Positions 24,736 through 33,968 of a DNA stretch of 35,673 nt are shown here, piece by piece. The translations under genes were made by a program, and so were the position numbers. The notes under the pieces were generated by a model. The model had not been told where the DNA came from. It searched no databases and saw only the letters and a list, made by a program, of their open reading frames with translations. The stretch is from Catenovulum agarivorans YM01 (lineage in GTDB: Bacteria; Pseudomonadota; Gammaproteobacteria; Enterobacterales; Alteromonadaceae). The DNA is taken from the NCBI RefSeq assembly GCF_000281085.1, contig NZ_JH767539.1:1-35673 (forward strand). Direction: 5' to 3'. How positions within the stretch are numbered: the first letter of the stretch is position 1; each line of letters opens with the position of its first letter.

Positions 24736-26325
24736 ATGATTTACACCATGCCGCAAGCGCTGGTTAAAAACTTCTTGGGCCAAGCGCCTGAGTGGTACAA
24801 ATTTGCAATTATTGCTTTCTTAATCATCAATCCAATTTTATTCAGTATCTCACCTTATATAGCAGGTTGGGTATTGGTCATTGAATTTATATTCACTTTA
24901 GCAATGGCGTTAAAGTGTTACCCGCTCCAACCTGGTGGACTGTTGGCAATTGAAGCAATTGCCATTGGCATGACATCTGTAGATCACGTAATGCATGAAA
25001 TTCAAACCAATTTAGAGGTTTTACTCTTATTGGTATTTATGGTTGCAGGTATCTACTTTATGAAAAGCCTGCTGCTGTTAGCCTTTACCAAGCTACTATT
25101 GCGTGTTCGCTCTAAAATGCTGCTGTCATTGGCCTTTGTATTTTCATCTGCCGTTTTGTCGGCTTTTTTAGATGCTTTAACTGTAATCGCAGTAATCATT
25201 TCTGTTGCAGTTGGTTTCTACTCGATTTACCACAAAGTTGCATCCGGCAAAGATTTCTCAGCTAAACACGACCACACCAGTGACGAAAAAATAGAACCTT
25301 TGTCACACGAGCAACTTGATCAATTTCGCGCATTTTTACGAAATTTATTAATGCACGCAGCCATTGGTACAGCGCTCGGTGGTGTAACCACTATGGTAGG
25401 TGAACCACAAAATTTAATTATTGCTGACAAAGCCAGCTGGGGTTTTGCTGAATTCGCCATTCGTATGTCACCTGTTACCTTGCCAGCTCTCTTCTTCGGT
25501 TTATTAACCGCAGCATTAGTCGAACATTTCAAAGTATTTGGTTATGGCGCGGAACTGCCGCAAAAAATACGTACAATTTTGACTGACTACGATAAATACC
25601 AAGATCAAAGAATGACCAAAGTCGACACAGCAAAATTTTGGGTGCAAGGCATTATCGCTATTTGGTTAATTGTCGCTTTAGGCTTTCATCTAGCATCAGT
25701 TGGCTTAATAGGTTTAAGTGTAATCATTTTTGCCACTGCATTTTGTGGTGTCATTGAAGAACATGCTATCGGTCACGCCTTTGAAGAGGCACTGCCTTTT
25801 ACCGCGCTATTGTGTGTATTTTTTGCAATTGTCGCCGTTATCATAGACCAACAATTATTTATTCCTGTCATTGAATGGGTATTAACCTTTGAAGGGCGCA
25901 ATCAATTGGCGGTGTTTTATTTAGCCAATGGTGTCTTGTCTATGGTTAGTGACAACGTATTTGTTGGTTCTGTATACATTACTGAAGTTAAACAAGCTTT
26001 ATTAAATGGACACATTACTCGCGACCAATTCGATTTATTGGCTGTTTCTATTAACACAGGTACGAATTTACCGAGTGTTGCGACACCAAATGGTCAAGCT
26101 GCATTCTTGTTTTTATTAACGAGTACGCTGGCTCCATTAGTGCGACTGTCATACGGCCGTATGGTGTGGATGGCATTGCCGTATACTTTGGTATTAACCA
26201 TAGTGGGTTTAACCTTCACATGGGCATTTTTACCAGAAGCGACCGATGTACTATACGACGCGCATTTGATTGAACACCATGCGGAAGTTGAATCTGGTGA
26301 TGTTGAGTCATCCACTCATCATTAA
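24736..26325 (+). CDS. nhaB: Na+/H+ antiporter NhaB
   Basis: 529 residues with around 12 membrane segments. The opening ([18 protein letters not shown]), the [14 protein letters not shown] helix with its Asp, the [17 protein letters not shown] loop and the late [13 protein letters not shown] and [19 protein letters not shown] motifs are diagnostic of NhaB. It exports sodium in exchange for protons across the inner membrane, as expected for a marine organism. GAGG lies about 11 bases before the ATG. Its neighbour dsbB is also next to nhaB in E. coli, so this is a conserved gene pair. Confidence 0.97.
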   Translation: MIYTMPQALVKNFLGQAPEWYKFAIIAFLIINPILFSISPYIAGWVLVIEFIFTLAMALKCYPLQPGGLLAIEAIAIGMTSVDHVMHEIQTNLEVLLLLVFMVAGIYFMKSLLLLAFTKLLLRVRSKMLLSLAFVFSSAVLSAFLDALTVIAVIISVAVGFYSIYHKVASGKDFSAKHDHTSDEKIEPLSHEQLDQFRAFLRNLLMHAAIGTALGGVTTMVGEPQNLIIADKASWGFAEFAIRMSPVTLPALFFGLLTAALVEHFKVFGYGAELPQKIRTILTDYDKYQDQRMTKVDTAKFWVQGIIAIWLIVALGFHLASVGLIGLSVIIFATAFCGVIEEHAIGHAFEEALPFTALLCVFFAIVAVIIDQQLFIPVIEWVLTFEGRNQLAVFYLANGVLSMVSDNVFVGSVYITEVKQALLNGHITRDQFDLLAVSINTGTNLPSVATPNGQAAFLFLLTSTLAPLVRLSYGRMVWMALPYTLVLTIVGLTFTWAFLPEATDVLYDAHLIEHHAEVESGDVESSTHH

Positions 26326-26347
26326 GCGGATCGAATAAATTAAGTTT

Positions 26348-26383
26348 AAAAAGCTAGTTGAGATTTCAGCTAGCTTTTTTTTT
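26348..26383 (+). terminator. Rho-independent terminator after nhaB
   Basis: A 14-bp stem (26348-26361 with 26366-26379, one G-T pair) closes a GATT tetraloop and runs into nine consecutive T residues (26375-26383). The A-rich left arm means it could also act weakly in the other direction. Confidence 0.9.
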
Positions 26384-26446
26384 GCAACTTATTGCATAAT
26401 CACTACTCATAATTGGAATTGCACAAATCCTCCATGGAGTCTTTTT

Positions 26447-26980
26447 TTGAAACAATTTATTCAGCTCGGACAAAACCTTAGTCAACAACGCCTTTTTTGG
26501 ATATTTTTAGCCAGTAGCGTATTCGCGCTCGAAATTGCCGCATTAGTTTTTCAATATGGTTTGGGTTATGAGCCTTGCATAAAGTGTATTTATCAAAGGC
26601 TGGCGTTATGGGGTGTCTTTGTTGCGTTATTACCAGCCTGTATTTTCCCACAATCCAAGTTAGTTAAATCAGTCAGTTGTTTATCCGCCGCTTTTTTTGC
26701 TGCTTGGGGTGCAAAAATTGCCATTGAGCATGTTGGTTTGCAAAACGCGCCAAACCCACTTTTTGCTTTTTGTGAGATGGTGCCAAATTTTCCAGAGTGG
26801 TTTGCTCCAGATATTTGGTTTCCTGCGCTATTTGAGCCTAGAGGCGATTGTAATGCGATAGATTGGACGTTTATGAGCCTGTCTATGCCACAGTGGATGC
26901 AGGTTATATTTATTGGTTACGCGGCGCTTGCTGTTGTGTTGTTTGGGTTAACGCAACTTAAAACAAAGACTACTTCTTAA
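26447..26980 (+). CDS. dsbB: Disulfide bond formation protein DsbB
   Basis: 177 residues with four membrane helices. The first redox pair is C44/C47 in EPCIKCIYQR and the second periplasmic pair is C109 and C135, with the same 26-residue spacing as E. coli C104/C130. It reoxidises DsbA and passes electrons to quinone. The start is TTG with GGAG 7 bases before it; a nearby ATG at 26434 is out of frame. It has its own transcription unit after the nhaB terminator. Confidence 0.95.
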   Translation: MKQFIQLGQNLSQQRLFWIFLASSVFALEIAALVFQYGLGYEPCIKCIYQRLALWGVFVALLPACIFPQSKLVKSVSCLSAAFFAAWGAKIAIEHVGLQNAPNPLFAFCEMVPNFPEWFAPDIWFPALFEPRGDCNAIDWTFMSLSMPQWMQVIFIGYAALAVVLFGLTQLKTKTTS

Positions 26981-27218
26981 CTTTTTTCGCTTTGCGCTGC
27001 TGTTGCAGTTTTTTGATAAATTGTTTTTCTTGGTATTTGCACCAAATACGGCTAAATACCGAAATAACACCAACCAGTAACACGACAAACCACAAAATTG
27101 GGCTCATAAAGGGATTTTGGCTATGAGCCCCATCTAACCAAGATTGCCCTTCATCAAATAACCAGATAAATCCGAATGCAATAGCTAAGACTAAACCAGC
27201 CGTTAACAGTCCAACCAT
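26970..27218 (-). CDS. Small membrane protein, two helices, unknown function
   Basis: 82 residues. One membrane helix at about 3-20 (TAGLVLAIAFGFIWLF), a short periplasmic loop (EGQSWLDGAHSQNPF), a second helix at about 40-57, then a strongly basic cytoplasmic tail (KKLQQQRKAKKVKK). No family recognised. Its end overlaps the dsbB end by 11 bases, so the genes converge. The helix layout and basic tail (positive-inside) make it a credible gene. Confidence 0.6.
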   Translation of the reverse strand: MVGLLTAGLVLAIAFGFIWLFDEGQSWLDGAHSQNPFMSPILWFVVLLVGVISVFSRIWCKYQEKQFIKKLQQQRKAKKVKK

Positions 27219-27320
27219 AATCTGAGCAATAAAAGTACGCAGTTGAATTAGTTTAATAATGTGTATTCCTGTTTATTGGCTGTTCGCTGGATTCAGGATA
27301 TATGTGGGGCTAATACGAGA

Positions 27321-27356
27321 GAAAACAAGTGGGTTTAGCCAACAGGCTAAACCCAC
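27321..27356 (-). terminator. Rho-independent terminator of fadIJ
   Basis: A perfect 12-bp stem, GTGGGTTTAGCC with GGCTAAACCCAC (27329-27356), closes a 4-base loop. Read on the minus strand it is followed by TTGTTTTC. It starts 20 bases after the fadJ stop. Confidence 0.85.
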
Positions 27357-27375
27357 ACTGTGGATCGGATAAGCT

Positions 27376-29532
27376 TTATGCGTGATCAGAATAGAAAGAT
27401 TTACCTTGAGCTTCGTAATCTAACAAGATCTGCGCAGGTTCAAAGCGGCTCCCAAAACGAAGTTGATAACTTTGTAAACGCTCAACTAGGTTTTCAATGC
27501 CATAGCTATCCATATAACGGAATGGGCCACCTAAGAATGGCGGGAAACCAATGCCAAATATAGCGCCAATGTCACCGTCTTGAGGTGAAGCTATAATGCC
27601 CTCTTCCAAACAGCGTGCTGCTTCATTAAGCATTTGAATAATACAACGCTCAACGATTTCTTCTTGATTAAGTGTTTGTGCAGCATCAATCGCTAACAAG
27701 TCATAAATGCTTTCGTCGATAATGCTTTCTTTACGCAAAAGCTTTTTAAGTGGATTGGATTTTTGGTAGTTGTAAAACCCTTTGCGGTTTTTCTTACCTT
27801 TGCGACCATCTTCCAAAATACGTTGGAATGCTTTTGGAGCTTTGAAACGCTCACCTAAATTTTCGGTTAAAATAGGTATGATTTTAGTGCCTACATCAAT
27901 GCCCACTTCATCTAACAATTTAAGTGGACCAACTGGAAAACCAAATTTAACTAAAGCGCGATCTATGACATCAACAGGCTCGCCTTCCAATAAAATTTGT
28001 GCAGCTTCATTAATGTATAAAGCCAAAATTCGGTTTACATAAAAACCAGCACCATCTTTTACCACAATTGGCGTTTTGCCTTGTTTACGCGCAAATTCGA
28101 TAACACTAGTGATGGTTTCTTCACTGGTTTTTTCATGTGGAATAATTTCTACCAAAGGCATTTTATCTACAGGTGAAAAATAGTGTAAACCCACGACATT
28201 TTCGGGGCGTTGCGCCTTTTCGCCAATTTGCGTTATTGGCAACGACGATGTGTTAGATGCAAATATGGTGTTTTCATGGCAGTTGTTTTCTACCGCCTCA
28301 ACCATTTGTTGTTTAAGAGCTAAATCTTCAAATACAGCCTCAACAACAATGTCGCGGTTTTTAAAACCACTCCAATCGACTGTACCAGTCAGTTTATTTA
28401 AATCTTGCTGCATTTGCGCAGCAGTTATAAAACGACGTTTAACTTTTTGGCTTAACAAATCGTAGCTATATTTGAGCGCGTGTTGAATGCCTTCTTCACG
28501 AATATCTTTAATACGTACTGGAAAGCCAGCTTTAACCGCACTGACATAAGCAATGCCGCCGCCCATTAAACCGCCGCCTAAAACTCCAACTTTTTCACAA
28601 CTACGGGCTTTATCTGCATTGGCTTTAAACTGTTTTTTCTGCTCAGTTGTGGTTAAAAATAAATGGCGCAATTGAAAGCTTTGCGGCGTTTGGCACAACT
28701 CGGCAAATCCACGCGCTTCAGTTTGGTATCCTTGTACTATGCCATTTTCAATACCAATACGCACAGCTTCAATAATGCGCGCCGGTGCTGGATAGTTGCC
28801 TAATGTTTTCTTTTCAACCGCTTTTAACGCTTGGTCAAACAAAACACCACGACCGAATGAATTGGTTTCTAATGCTTTGCCGACTAAATTAAGTTTAGCT
28901 TTCGCAGCAGCCGGTTTACCTGCCATTACGCGATTTTTCGCAACGTCTAATAAAATAGAGTTAGGTACAACATCATCGACTAAACCCATTTTTAACGCTT
29001 TTTTCGCACGCACTTGTTTGCCGGTTAACATCATGTCTAATGCGTTTTGAATACCAACCAATCTAGGTAAACGCTGTGTACCACCACTACCAGGCAATAA
29101 ACCTAATTTAACTTCAGGTAAACCCAATTGGGTTTTTTCATCATCTGACGCCACACGGTAATGACAAGCCAAACTAAACTCTAAACCACCACCTAAACAA
29201 ACACCATGAATTGCTGCTGCAAATGGCACGTGTGATTTTTCAACACGAGCAAATATCGCTTGGCCGCGGCGTGCCAGATCTTCAGTTTCATCAATTGTGG
29301 TGCAAGCCGAAATCATATTAATGTCAGCACCAGCAATAAAAGAATCTGGCTTGCCACTGGTCAACACCACACCTTTAAGTTCGCGATTACTTTCAATTTG
29401 GTTAAGGATAATTTCAATTTCATCCATGGTTTGGCCAGACAATACATTCATGCTTTCTTCTGGCACATTCAACGAAATAACCGCAACCTTGTCCTTATCG
29501 ATACTCATTGAGAAATGTTGAAGTTTACTCAT
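27376..29532 (-). CDS. fadJ: Fatty acid oxidation complex alpha subunit FadJ
   Basis: 718 residues. The N-terminal half is an enoyl-CoA hydratase/isomerase, with catalytic Glu118 (CLGGGLEFSLACHYR) and Glu140 (GLPEVKLGLLPGSGGTQRLP). The C-terminal half is a 3-hydroxyacyl-CoA dehydrogenase, with NAD motif VGVLGGGLMGGG (about 315-326) and catalytic His450 (GLHYFSPVDKMP). With the thiolase FadI it runs hydration, oxidation and cleavage of acyl-CoA. ATG 29532 is used because it overlaps the fadI stop as TAATG; the longer open frame to 29580 would run into fadI. FadJ rather than FadB, because the partner thiolase is encoded upstream, in the fadI-fadJ order. Confidence 0.95.
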   Translation of the reverse strand: MSKLQHFSMSIDKDKVAVISLNVPEESMNVLSGQTMDEIEIILNQIESNRELKGVVLTSGKPDSFIAGADINMISACTTIDETEDLARRGQAIFARVEKSHVPFAAAIHGVCLGGGLEFSLACHYRVASDDEKTQLGLPEVKLGLLPGSGGTQRLPRLVGIQNALDMMLTGKQVRAKKALKMGLVDDVVPNSILLDVAKNRVMAGKPAAAKAKLNLVGKALETNSFGRGVLFDQALKAVEKKTLGNYPAPARIIEAVRIGIENGIVQGYQTEARGFAELCQTPQSFQLRHLFLTTTEQKKQFKANADKARSCEKVGVLGGGLMGGGIAYVSAVKAGFPVRIKDIREEGIQHALKYSYDLLSQKVKRRFITAAQMQQDLNKLTGTVDWSGFKNRDIVVEAVFEDLALKQQMVEAVENNCHENTIFASNTSSLPITQIGEKAQRPENVVGLHYFSPVDKMPLVEIIPHEKTSEETITSVIEFARKQGKTPIVVKDGAGFYVNRILALYINEAAQILLEGEPVDVIDRALVKFGFPVGPLKLLDEVGIDVGTKIIPILTENLGERFKAPKAFQRILEDGRKGKKNRKGFYNYQKSNPLKKLLRKESIIDESIYDLLAIDAAQTLNQEEIVERCIIQMLNEAARCLEEGIIASPQDGDIGAIFGIGFPPFLGGPFRYMDSYGIENLVERLQSYQLRFGSRFEPAQILLDYEAQGKSFYSDHA

Positions 29533-30842
29533 TACACTGCCTCCACAATCATAGCTGCACCTAGTCCACCCGCAGCACAAGCTGTGGTTAATCCTAAACC
29601 GCCACCTCGGCGTTTTAACTCACGTAAGGTTTGGGTAATCATACGCGCTCCTGTCGCGGCAAACGGATGGCCGTAAGCGATAGAGCCACCATTAACATTA
29701 AACTTGTCCATATCTATTTCACCAATTGCTTGGCTTCGATTTAGTTTTTCTTCTGCAAACTTTTTGCTGCCAAACATCTTCATATTCGCCAAAGTTTGTG
29801 CGGCAAACGCCTCATGCATATCTACTAAATCTAAATCAGATAACTGCATACCCACTTTATCCAATACTTTAGGTGTTGCATATGACGGCCCCATTAACAT
29901 GTCTTCCCACACATCAATTGCGGTAAATGCGTAACTGTGAATGTAACCTAAAATTTCTAATCCGAGCGCTTTAGCTTTTTCTTCATTCATAAGCAGTACA
30001 GCAGCCGCTCCATCCGTTAATGGCGTTGCATTTGCCGCGGTAACACTGCCATATTTTCTATCGAATACAGGGCGCAATTTAGCGTAAGAATTTAGCTCAG
30101 AATTTGCTCTAACATTATTATCTTGTTTTAAGAAACATTTATAAGGCTCTGGGTAAGCTGTCATTACTTCATCATCTAACAAACCATCAGCCCAAGCTTT
30201 GCCGGCTAACGTATGCGACCTATGCGCAAGCTCATCTTGTGCCTGACGAGTTATGCCATGGGTTTTAGCCATTTGTTCAGCAGTTTGTCCCATACTCAAA
30301 CCTGTAGAATACTCTGCGACAGCTGGCGGTACTGGTGCTAAATCTTTTAAGCGTAAGCGTTTAATTATGTTTAAACGTGCGCTTAAACTGCGCGCTTTAT
30401 TTAAATCAACTAACATTCGTGCAAGGTTTTTCGACACGCCAATAGGTAATACAGAAGATGAATCAGCTCCACCTGCGATACCACATTCAATCGTGCCTGC
30501 CATAATAGACTCAACCACATTAGCCGCCGCTTGAAAGCTGGTTGCACAGGCTCGGGTAACACTATAAGCGTCTGTGTGCACATTCATGCCTGTACCTAAG
30601 ACAATTTCACGTGCAATATTTGGCGCGGCAGGCATTTGTACAACTTGCCCAAAAACAACTTGGTCTATCCATTTTGGATCAAAGTCGTTTTTAACCATCA
30701 TTTCGTTTACAACCATTTTTGCTAAATCGAGAGCTGGTACGCCGTGAAACTCGGTCGCTTGTTTAGCAAATGGGGTTCTTAAGCCGGAAACAACTGCAAT
30801 ACGTTTTCCGCTTGATGTAATGCAAGGTGATGCTTTAGACAT
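29532..30842 (-). CDS. fadI: 3-ketoacyl-CoA thiolase FadI
   Basis: 436 residues, the longer FadI-type thiolase. The acyl-accepting cysteine is Cys99 ([13 protein letters not shown]), the C-terminal [17 protein letters not shown] carries the conserved His, and [12 protein letters not shown] the second cysteine. It performs the last step of beta-oxidation. AAGGG lies about 10 bases before the ATG. fadJ starts on the last base of its stop codon. A FadR-like palindrome lies 43-59 bases upstream. Confidence 0.96.
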   Translation of the reverse strand: MSKASPCITSSGKRIAVVSGLRTPFAKQATEFHGVPALDLAKMVVNEMMVKNDFDPKWIDQVVFGQVVQMPAAPNIAREIVLGTGMNVHTDAYSVTRACATSFQAAANVVESIMAGTIECGIAGGADSSSVLPIGVSKNLARMLVDLNKARSLSARLNIIKRLRLKDLAPVPPAVAEYSTGLSMGQTAEQMAKTHGITRQAQDELAHRSHTLAGKAWADGLLDDEVMTAYPEPYKCFLKQDNNVRANSELNSYAKLRPVFDRKYGSVTAANATPLTDGAAAVLLMNEEKAKALGLEILGYIHSYAFTAIDVWEDMLMGPSYATPKVLDKVGMQLSDLDLVDMHEAFAAQTLANMKMFGSKKFAEEKLNRSQAIGEIDMDKFNVNGGSIAYGHPFAATGARMITQTLRELKRRGGGLGLTTACAAGGLGAAMIVEAV

Positions 30843-30884
30843 GTCGATTGCCCTTTTAAGGTGTTGGCTATAATTTTTAGATTT

Positions 30885-30901
30885 AAGAGGTCAGACCTGT
30901 T
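30885..30901 (-). promoter_or_regulatory. FadR-like operator in the fadIJ promoter
   Basis: AAGAGGTCAGACCTGTT contains a perfect AGGTC-N-GACCT palindrome and agrees at 14 of 17 positions with the FadR consensus AACTGGTCNGACCAGTT as I remember it. On the minus strand it overlaps a possible -35 (CTGACC), with TATAGC 16 bases later as a possible -10, a place where a bound repressor would block transcription. fadR itself is not in the window. Confidence 0.6.
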
Positions 30902-31096
30902 AATCCATTAATCGATTCTATTTCTTTATTTACAAATTTAAAACACTTGTTTGAATTTTTCCATGACTGATTGATTAAATTGAGCATTATTTGCGTTGAC
31001 ACAGTGCGATAAAGCGCGAAAACCAAGTTTTAAGTGTAATTTTAGTCTAGTCAGATTAAAATGCTGCGTTTTTAAAATCTAACCAAGAGAAAAACT

Positions 31097-31378
31097 ATGT
31101 TTGATGTAAATAGCTATTTCGACGGTAAAGTAAAATCAATTGCTTTCCAAGGCGAAAAATTACCAGCAACAGTTGGTGTTATGGCAGCTGGCGACTACGA
31201 ATTTGGTACAAGCCAAAACGAAGTTATGACAGTAATCAGCGGTGCGTTAACTGTGTTATTACCAGGTTCAAGCGACTGGCAAACTTTTACCGCAGGCCAA
31301 TCATTTGATGTTGCTGCGAACCAAAAATTTGGTGTTAAAGTTGCGCAAGACACTGCTTATTTGTGTACTTATGAGTAA
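31097..31378 (+). CDS. ppnP: Pyrimidine/purine nucleoside phosphorylase PpnP
   Basis: 93 residues, a one-domain cupin. [42 protein letters not shown] and the C-terminal AYLCTYE match E. coli YaiE/PpnP (DUF1255) along the whole length. The enzyme splits many nucleosides with phosphate to give the free base and ribose-1-phosphate. A TTGACA at 30996 has no good -10 at the right distance, so no promoter is called. Confidence 0.95.
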   Translation: MFDVNSYFDGKVKSIAFQGEKLPATVGVMAAGDYEFGTSQNEVMTVISGALTVLLPGSSDWQTFTAGQSFDVAANQKFGVKVAQDTAYLCTYE

Positions 31379-31399
31379 TAATCACTAAGTGCAAGCTAA

Positions 31400-31423
31400 T
31401 ACCCAAGTGATTTTGCTTGGGTA
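31400..31423 (+). terminator. Weak hairpin after ppnP
   Basis: TACCCAAG and CTTGGGTA form a perfect 8-bp stem around an 8-base loop, 21 bases after the ppnP stop. There is no T-run after it, so it may end or stabilise the message without being a classic terminator. Confidence 0.35.
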
Positions 31424-31504
31424 CGCCCCTCCATAAAACTTACATAAAATACCCACATAATATACTCGCCATGCAATAGCAGCTTAAGTTTGCTAAAATC
31501 ACCC

Positions 31505-31769
31505 AGGGCCTGTTGAACTTTCGAGTACAATTTTGCAGCAGTTTGTTTGGTATTTATACAAGGCATAGCGATTGAGGTGTAGTGGGCTACATAAATGAGC
31601 TATAACGCAGAAGAAATACCAAACAAACGCTGCCCTTCGGGTTCGTCCTAAATGCTTTTTACTCTTTGTTGCAGCATTTTGACTTAATCCATTAGGCCTT
31701 CAATGCTGCGCCTTGATTAAAAAGCATTTAGTTAGAACAAAATTTGTCCACGAGAGATCAACAGGCCCT
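31505..31769. repeat. 265-bp MITE-like element with terminal inverted repeats
   Basis: The ends are AGGGCCTGTTGA and TCAACAGGCCCT (12 bp perfect), extending to about 31 bases with a few mismatches. Inside are two large hairpins: 31535-31555 with 31614-31633 (20 pairs, one bulged base) and 31648-31661 with 31718-31731 (14 bp perfect), the latter with an inner 8-bp stem (31671-31678 with 31702-31709). There is no coding capacity and no clear target duplication. It ends 17 bases before the next gene's ATG. The design is that of a non-autonomous mobile repeat. Confidence 0.8.
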
Positions 31770-31786
31770 AGCAAGCTGGAGGATAC

Positions 31787-32818
31787 ATGAAGTTATTATA
31801 TTGGTTAGATGATTGGCTAACCCAAAGCCCAGAGCAACAACAAGCCAAATTACCTTATACGGGTGACGACTTACTGGGTGATGTGTTTGTTAAATACAAT
31901 TTTGTTGACCTGAATAAACCATTACTTTTTACCTTCTCTCCTGCTGGCACCAATTTACAAGAGCAAGATTTACACCAAGACTACAACCCATGGGGTTACA
32001 AACTCGCCCGCTCGCAAAACGTCAATATTATTGCTTTCCAACATTTAGGCCGGAGTAATTGGTTTCGCAGCCGCAATTTAATCTTCTTTATCGAACAACT
32101 GGCTGAATTACTCACACCATTTAAACAAAGATTAGGTTATGGATTAAGCCGCGGTGGTTTTGGCGTTGGTGCATTTGCTAACCTGCTAAAGCTTGATCAG
32201 GTATTACTCTTTCATCCAGTAAGCACCAAAAACAAAGATAAAGTACCTTGGGATCAGCGCTCTAGCACAGACATAGCCCAACAATTTGATTGGCAAGGTG
32301 ATTATCACGACCTGGATTTGGGTCATGCCAAAGGTTATATAATTTACGATCCGACCAATTCGACCGACAGACAACACGCCAAGCGTTATCCACAACTAAA
32401 TCATTTACGCGTATACGGTATGGGCCATGGTACTCACGCAACTTACCTAACTAAATTTGGTTTTTACAAACAAGTCGCGATCGACTTTATTGCCAATCAA
32501 CAAATAGACGTTGCTGCATTTCGCCAACAAACCCGCACACTGCGCTTTAAAGAGGACTATTACAAAAAACTCAATAAAGCCAATGCAAAATCTGAGCATA
32601 GACTTGGCTTATTAAGTAAAGCGCACCAAATTCTGTTAGATGAAAAAGAAGAACATATTCAAGAACATCAAGCGCAAATTGATGTGCAACCTTTGGTTGA
32701 AATAGCGCTTAAACATGAAGAAGAAAATCCTCAAGACGCGATTCAGCTGTTAGAAGTGGCGCAACAATTAGCGCCGGATGATCCTCTGATTGATCACAAG
32801 TTAAAACAGCTTAAATAA
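31787..32818 (+). CDS. Alpha/beta-hydrolase-like protein with C-terminal TPR-like helices
   Basis: 343 residues, cytoplasmic (no signal peptide). LLFTFSPAG looks like the first core strand, GYGLSRGGFG is a nucleophile elbow with Ser121, GYIIYDPTN offers an acid near Asp188, and GMGHGTHATY offers His214 or His217, so a Ser-Asp-His triad is plausible. The last ~90 residues are charged helices ending in an EENPQDAIQLLEVAQQLAP segment like a TPR unit. I do not recognise a named family. GGAGG is 4 bases before the ATG. The palindromic element at 31505-31769 reaches almost to this ribosome site, so the gene's promoter lies in or beyond the element. Confidence 0.65.
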   Translation: MKLLYWLDDWLTQSPEQQQAKLPYTGDDLLGDVFVKYNFVDLNKPLLFTFSPAGTNLQEQDLHQDYNPWGYKLARSQNVNIIAFQHLGRSNWFRSRNLIFFIEQLAELLTPFKQRLGYGLSRGGFGVGAFANLLKLDQVLLFHPVSTKNKDKVPWDQRSSTDIAQQFDWQGDYHDLDLGHAKGYIIYDPTNSTDRQHAKRYPQLNHLRVYGMGHGTHATYLTKFGFYKQVAIDFIANQQIDVAAFRQQTRTLRFKEDYYKKLNKANAKSEHRLGLLSKAHQILLDEKEEHIQEHQAQIDVQPLVEIALKHEEENPQDAIQLLEVAQQLAPDDPLIDHKLKQLK

Positions 32819-32836
32819 CCATTAAGCTATATGGCA

Positions 32837-33427
32837 TTAAAAGTTATAGCCAAGACTTATAGTGATATTGTGTGATTTATATGCAGAAAAGTCCGCACTT
32901 TTCGCATTAAAGCGGAAGCTAGAATAGTCTAAACCCATGTAAATGTTCTGGGTAAATCTTCTTTCTATACCCAATGAATAATAACTGCCTAAACCACTAG
33001 TACTAGCTGATTGTTTCTCTGTTCGTTTTGGATTGGCAACATCCGATTGCCAAGGCAGGGTTTGGCTGTAGTTTTGTTGTTGCAACTGCGAATATGCTAA
33101 ACCTAAACGCAAGTTTAATGAGTAACTCGTAGAGATTTCGGTGCTACCTTTTATGCCAAAACTGGTAGCGGTATAACGCTCAACGTCAGTGTGCAAAGAG
33201 GTATCGCCTTCTTCGTCGTATCTGCCTTCCACTTGGCTATAACCTAGTTCAAACGAAAGCAAGTGATTATATGCATAGGCTGCTCTGGCACCATATAATG
33301 AAGCAGGTTCTAAAGTGGATTTTTCGCTACTTAACGAACCTCCATATAATAAATCGACTGAAAGATCCGACTCAGCGTAAACTTTAGGTGCAAATGCTAA
33401 CACAGCAATAACTATCCCTGTTTTCAA
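32837..33427 (-). CDS. Small outer-membrane beta-barrel protein
   Basis: 196 residues. A signal peptide ends at VYA-ES. The rest is made of alternating amphipathic strands (LLSFELGYSQVEGRYDEEG, YSLNLRLGLAYSQL, IYMGLDYSSFRFN) and ends ITISLGYNF, with the terminal Phe recognised by the BAM complex. It fits an eight-stranded OmpA/OmpX-like barrel. The function is unknown; such proteins serve in adhesion or envelope integrity. Its end converges on the alpha/beta-hydrolase-like gene with an 18-base gap. Confidence 0.8.
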   Translation of the reverse strand: MKTGIVIAVLAFAPKVYAESDLSVDLLYGGSLSSEKSTLEPASLYGARAAYAYNHLLSFELGYSQVEGRYDEEGDTSLHTDVERYTATSFGIKGSTEISTSYSLNLRLGLAYSQLQQQNYSQTLPWQSDVANPKRTEKQSASTSGLGSYYSLGIERRFTQNIYMGLDYSSFRFNAKSADFSAYKSHNITISLGYNF

Positions 33428-33465
33428 TTTATTCTCCGTTTAAAATGTTGAATGAAAAGGATTAT

Positions 33466-33939
33466 TTAACCTGAACTAGCGCGAGATTCTAATGTAGATA
33501 AAACTTTATTTAAAGCATTTTGGTTAATATGCTCAATTTGGGTGATGCGAATAAACGCAAAGCGCCCTTGCATTAAATTTTTCAGCCATTCACCTTGTTG
33601 TTTGGCAGATTCGTTCAATGCAAGTTCAAACACCACAGTAACTTTGCCATGAGCATCAGTTACCACGGCATCAAGCGCTTTTTGCTGACAGTATTTTTGC
33701 AACGCTTTGTCTTTTACATCCAACAACTGACTAAGTAAGACATCTTGATGAACATGATATTGCTCGCCCAACATCTGCTTTAATAACAAAGTCAGTTTGT
33801 GTTTAGCGGACAGTTCCAAAACGTCTTTAGCTTCTGCTTGGCTAAACTTGAGTGAGCCTCGCGTTTGGTTATACACCTGCCAAAGTTTGACACCTACAAG
33901 CAAACTAACAAATACCGCAACTACAATTAAAATTTGCAT
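33466..33939 (-). CDS. DUF2726-like membrane-anchored protein
   Basis: 157 residues. An N-terminal membrane helix (LIVVAVFVSLLVGVKLW) is followed by a soluble domain that reads like DUF2726: an LLLKQMLGEQYHVHQDVLLSQLL opening, an ALDAVVTD strand, and FELALNESAKQQGEWLKNLM, then FAFIRI. DUF2726 proteins have a nuclease-like fold, often with ELD and a later Arg/Lys; here the ELD-type acidic pair is only E-L-A, so activity is doubtful. It starts 29 bases after the permease stop and is probably co-transcribed with it. Confidence 0.5.
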   Translation of the reverse strand: MQILIVVAVFVSLLVGVKLWQVYNQTRGSLKFSQAEAKDVLELSAKHKLTLLLKQMLGEQYHVHQDVLLSQLLDVKDKALQKYCQQKALDAVVTDAHGKVTVVFELALNESAKQQGEWLKNLMQGRFAFIRITQIEHINQNALNKVLSTLESRASSG

Positions 33940-33968
33940 AAAACAGCCAACTAAATTTTTTTCAACAT

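Larger units (their letters stand above)
31379..31786. other. Intergenic region after ppnP
   Basis: 408 bases with no gene. It holds a short hairpin after ppnP (31400-31423) and the 265-bp inverted-repeat element (31505-31769). The ~80 bases between them show no motif I can name. Confidence 0.6.

Noticed and set aside
30996-31001. TTGACA as the -35 of a ppnP promoter
   Set aside because: No acceptable -10 lies 16-18 bases downstream.
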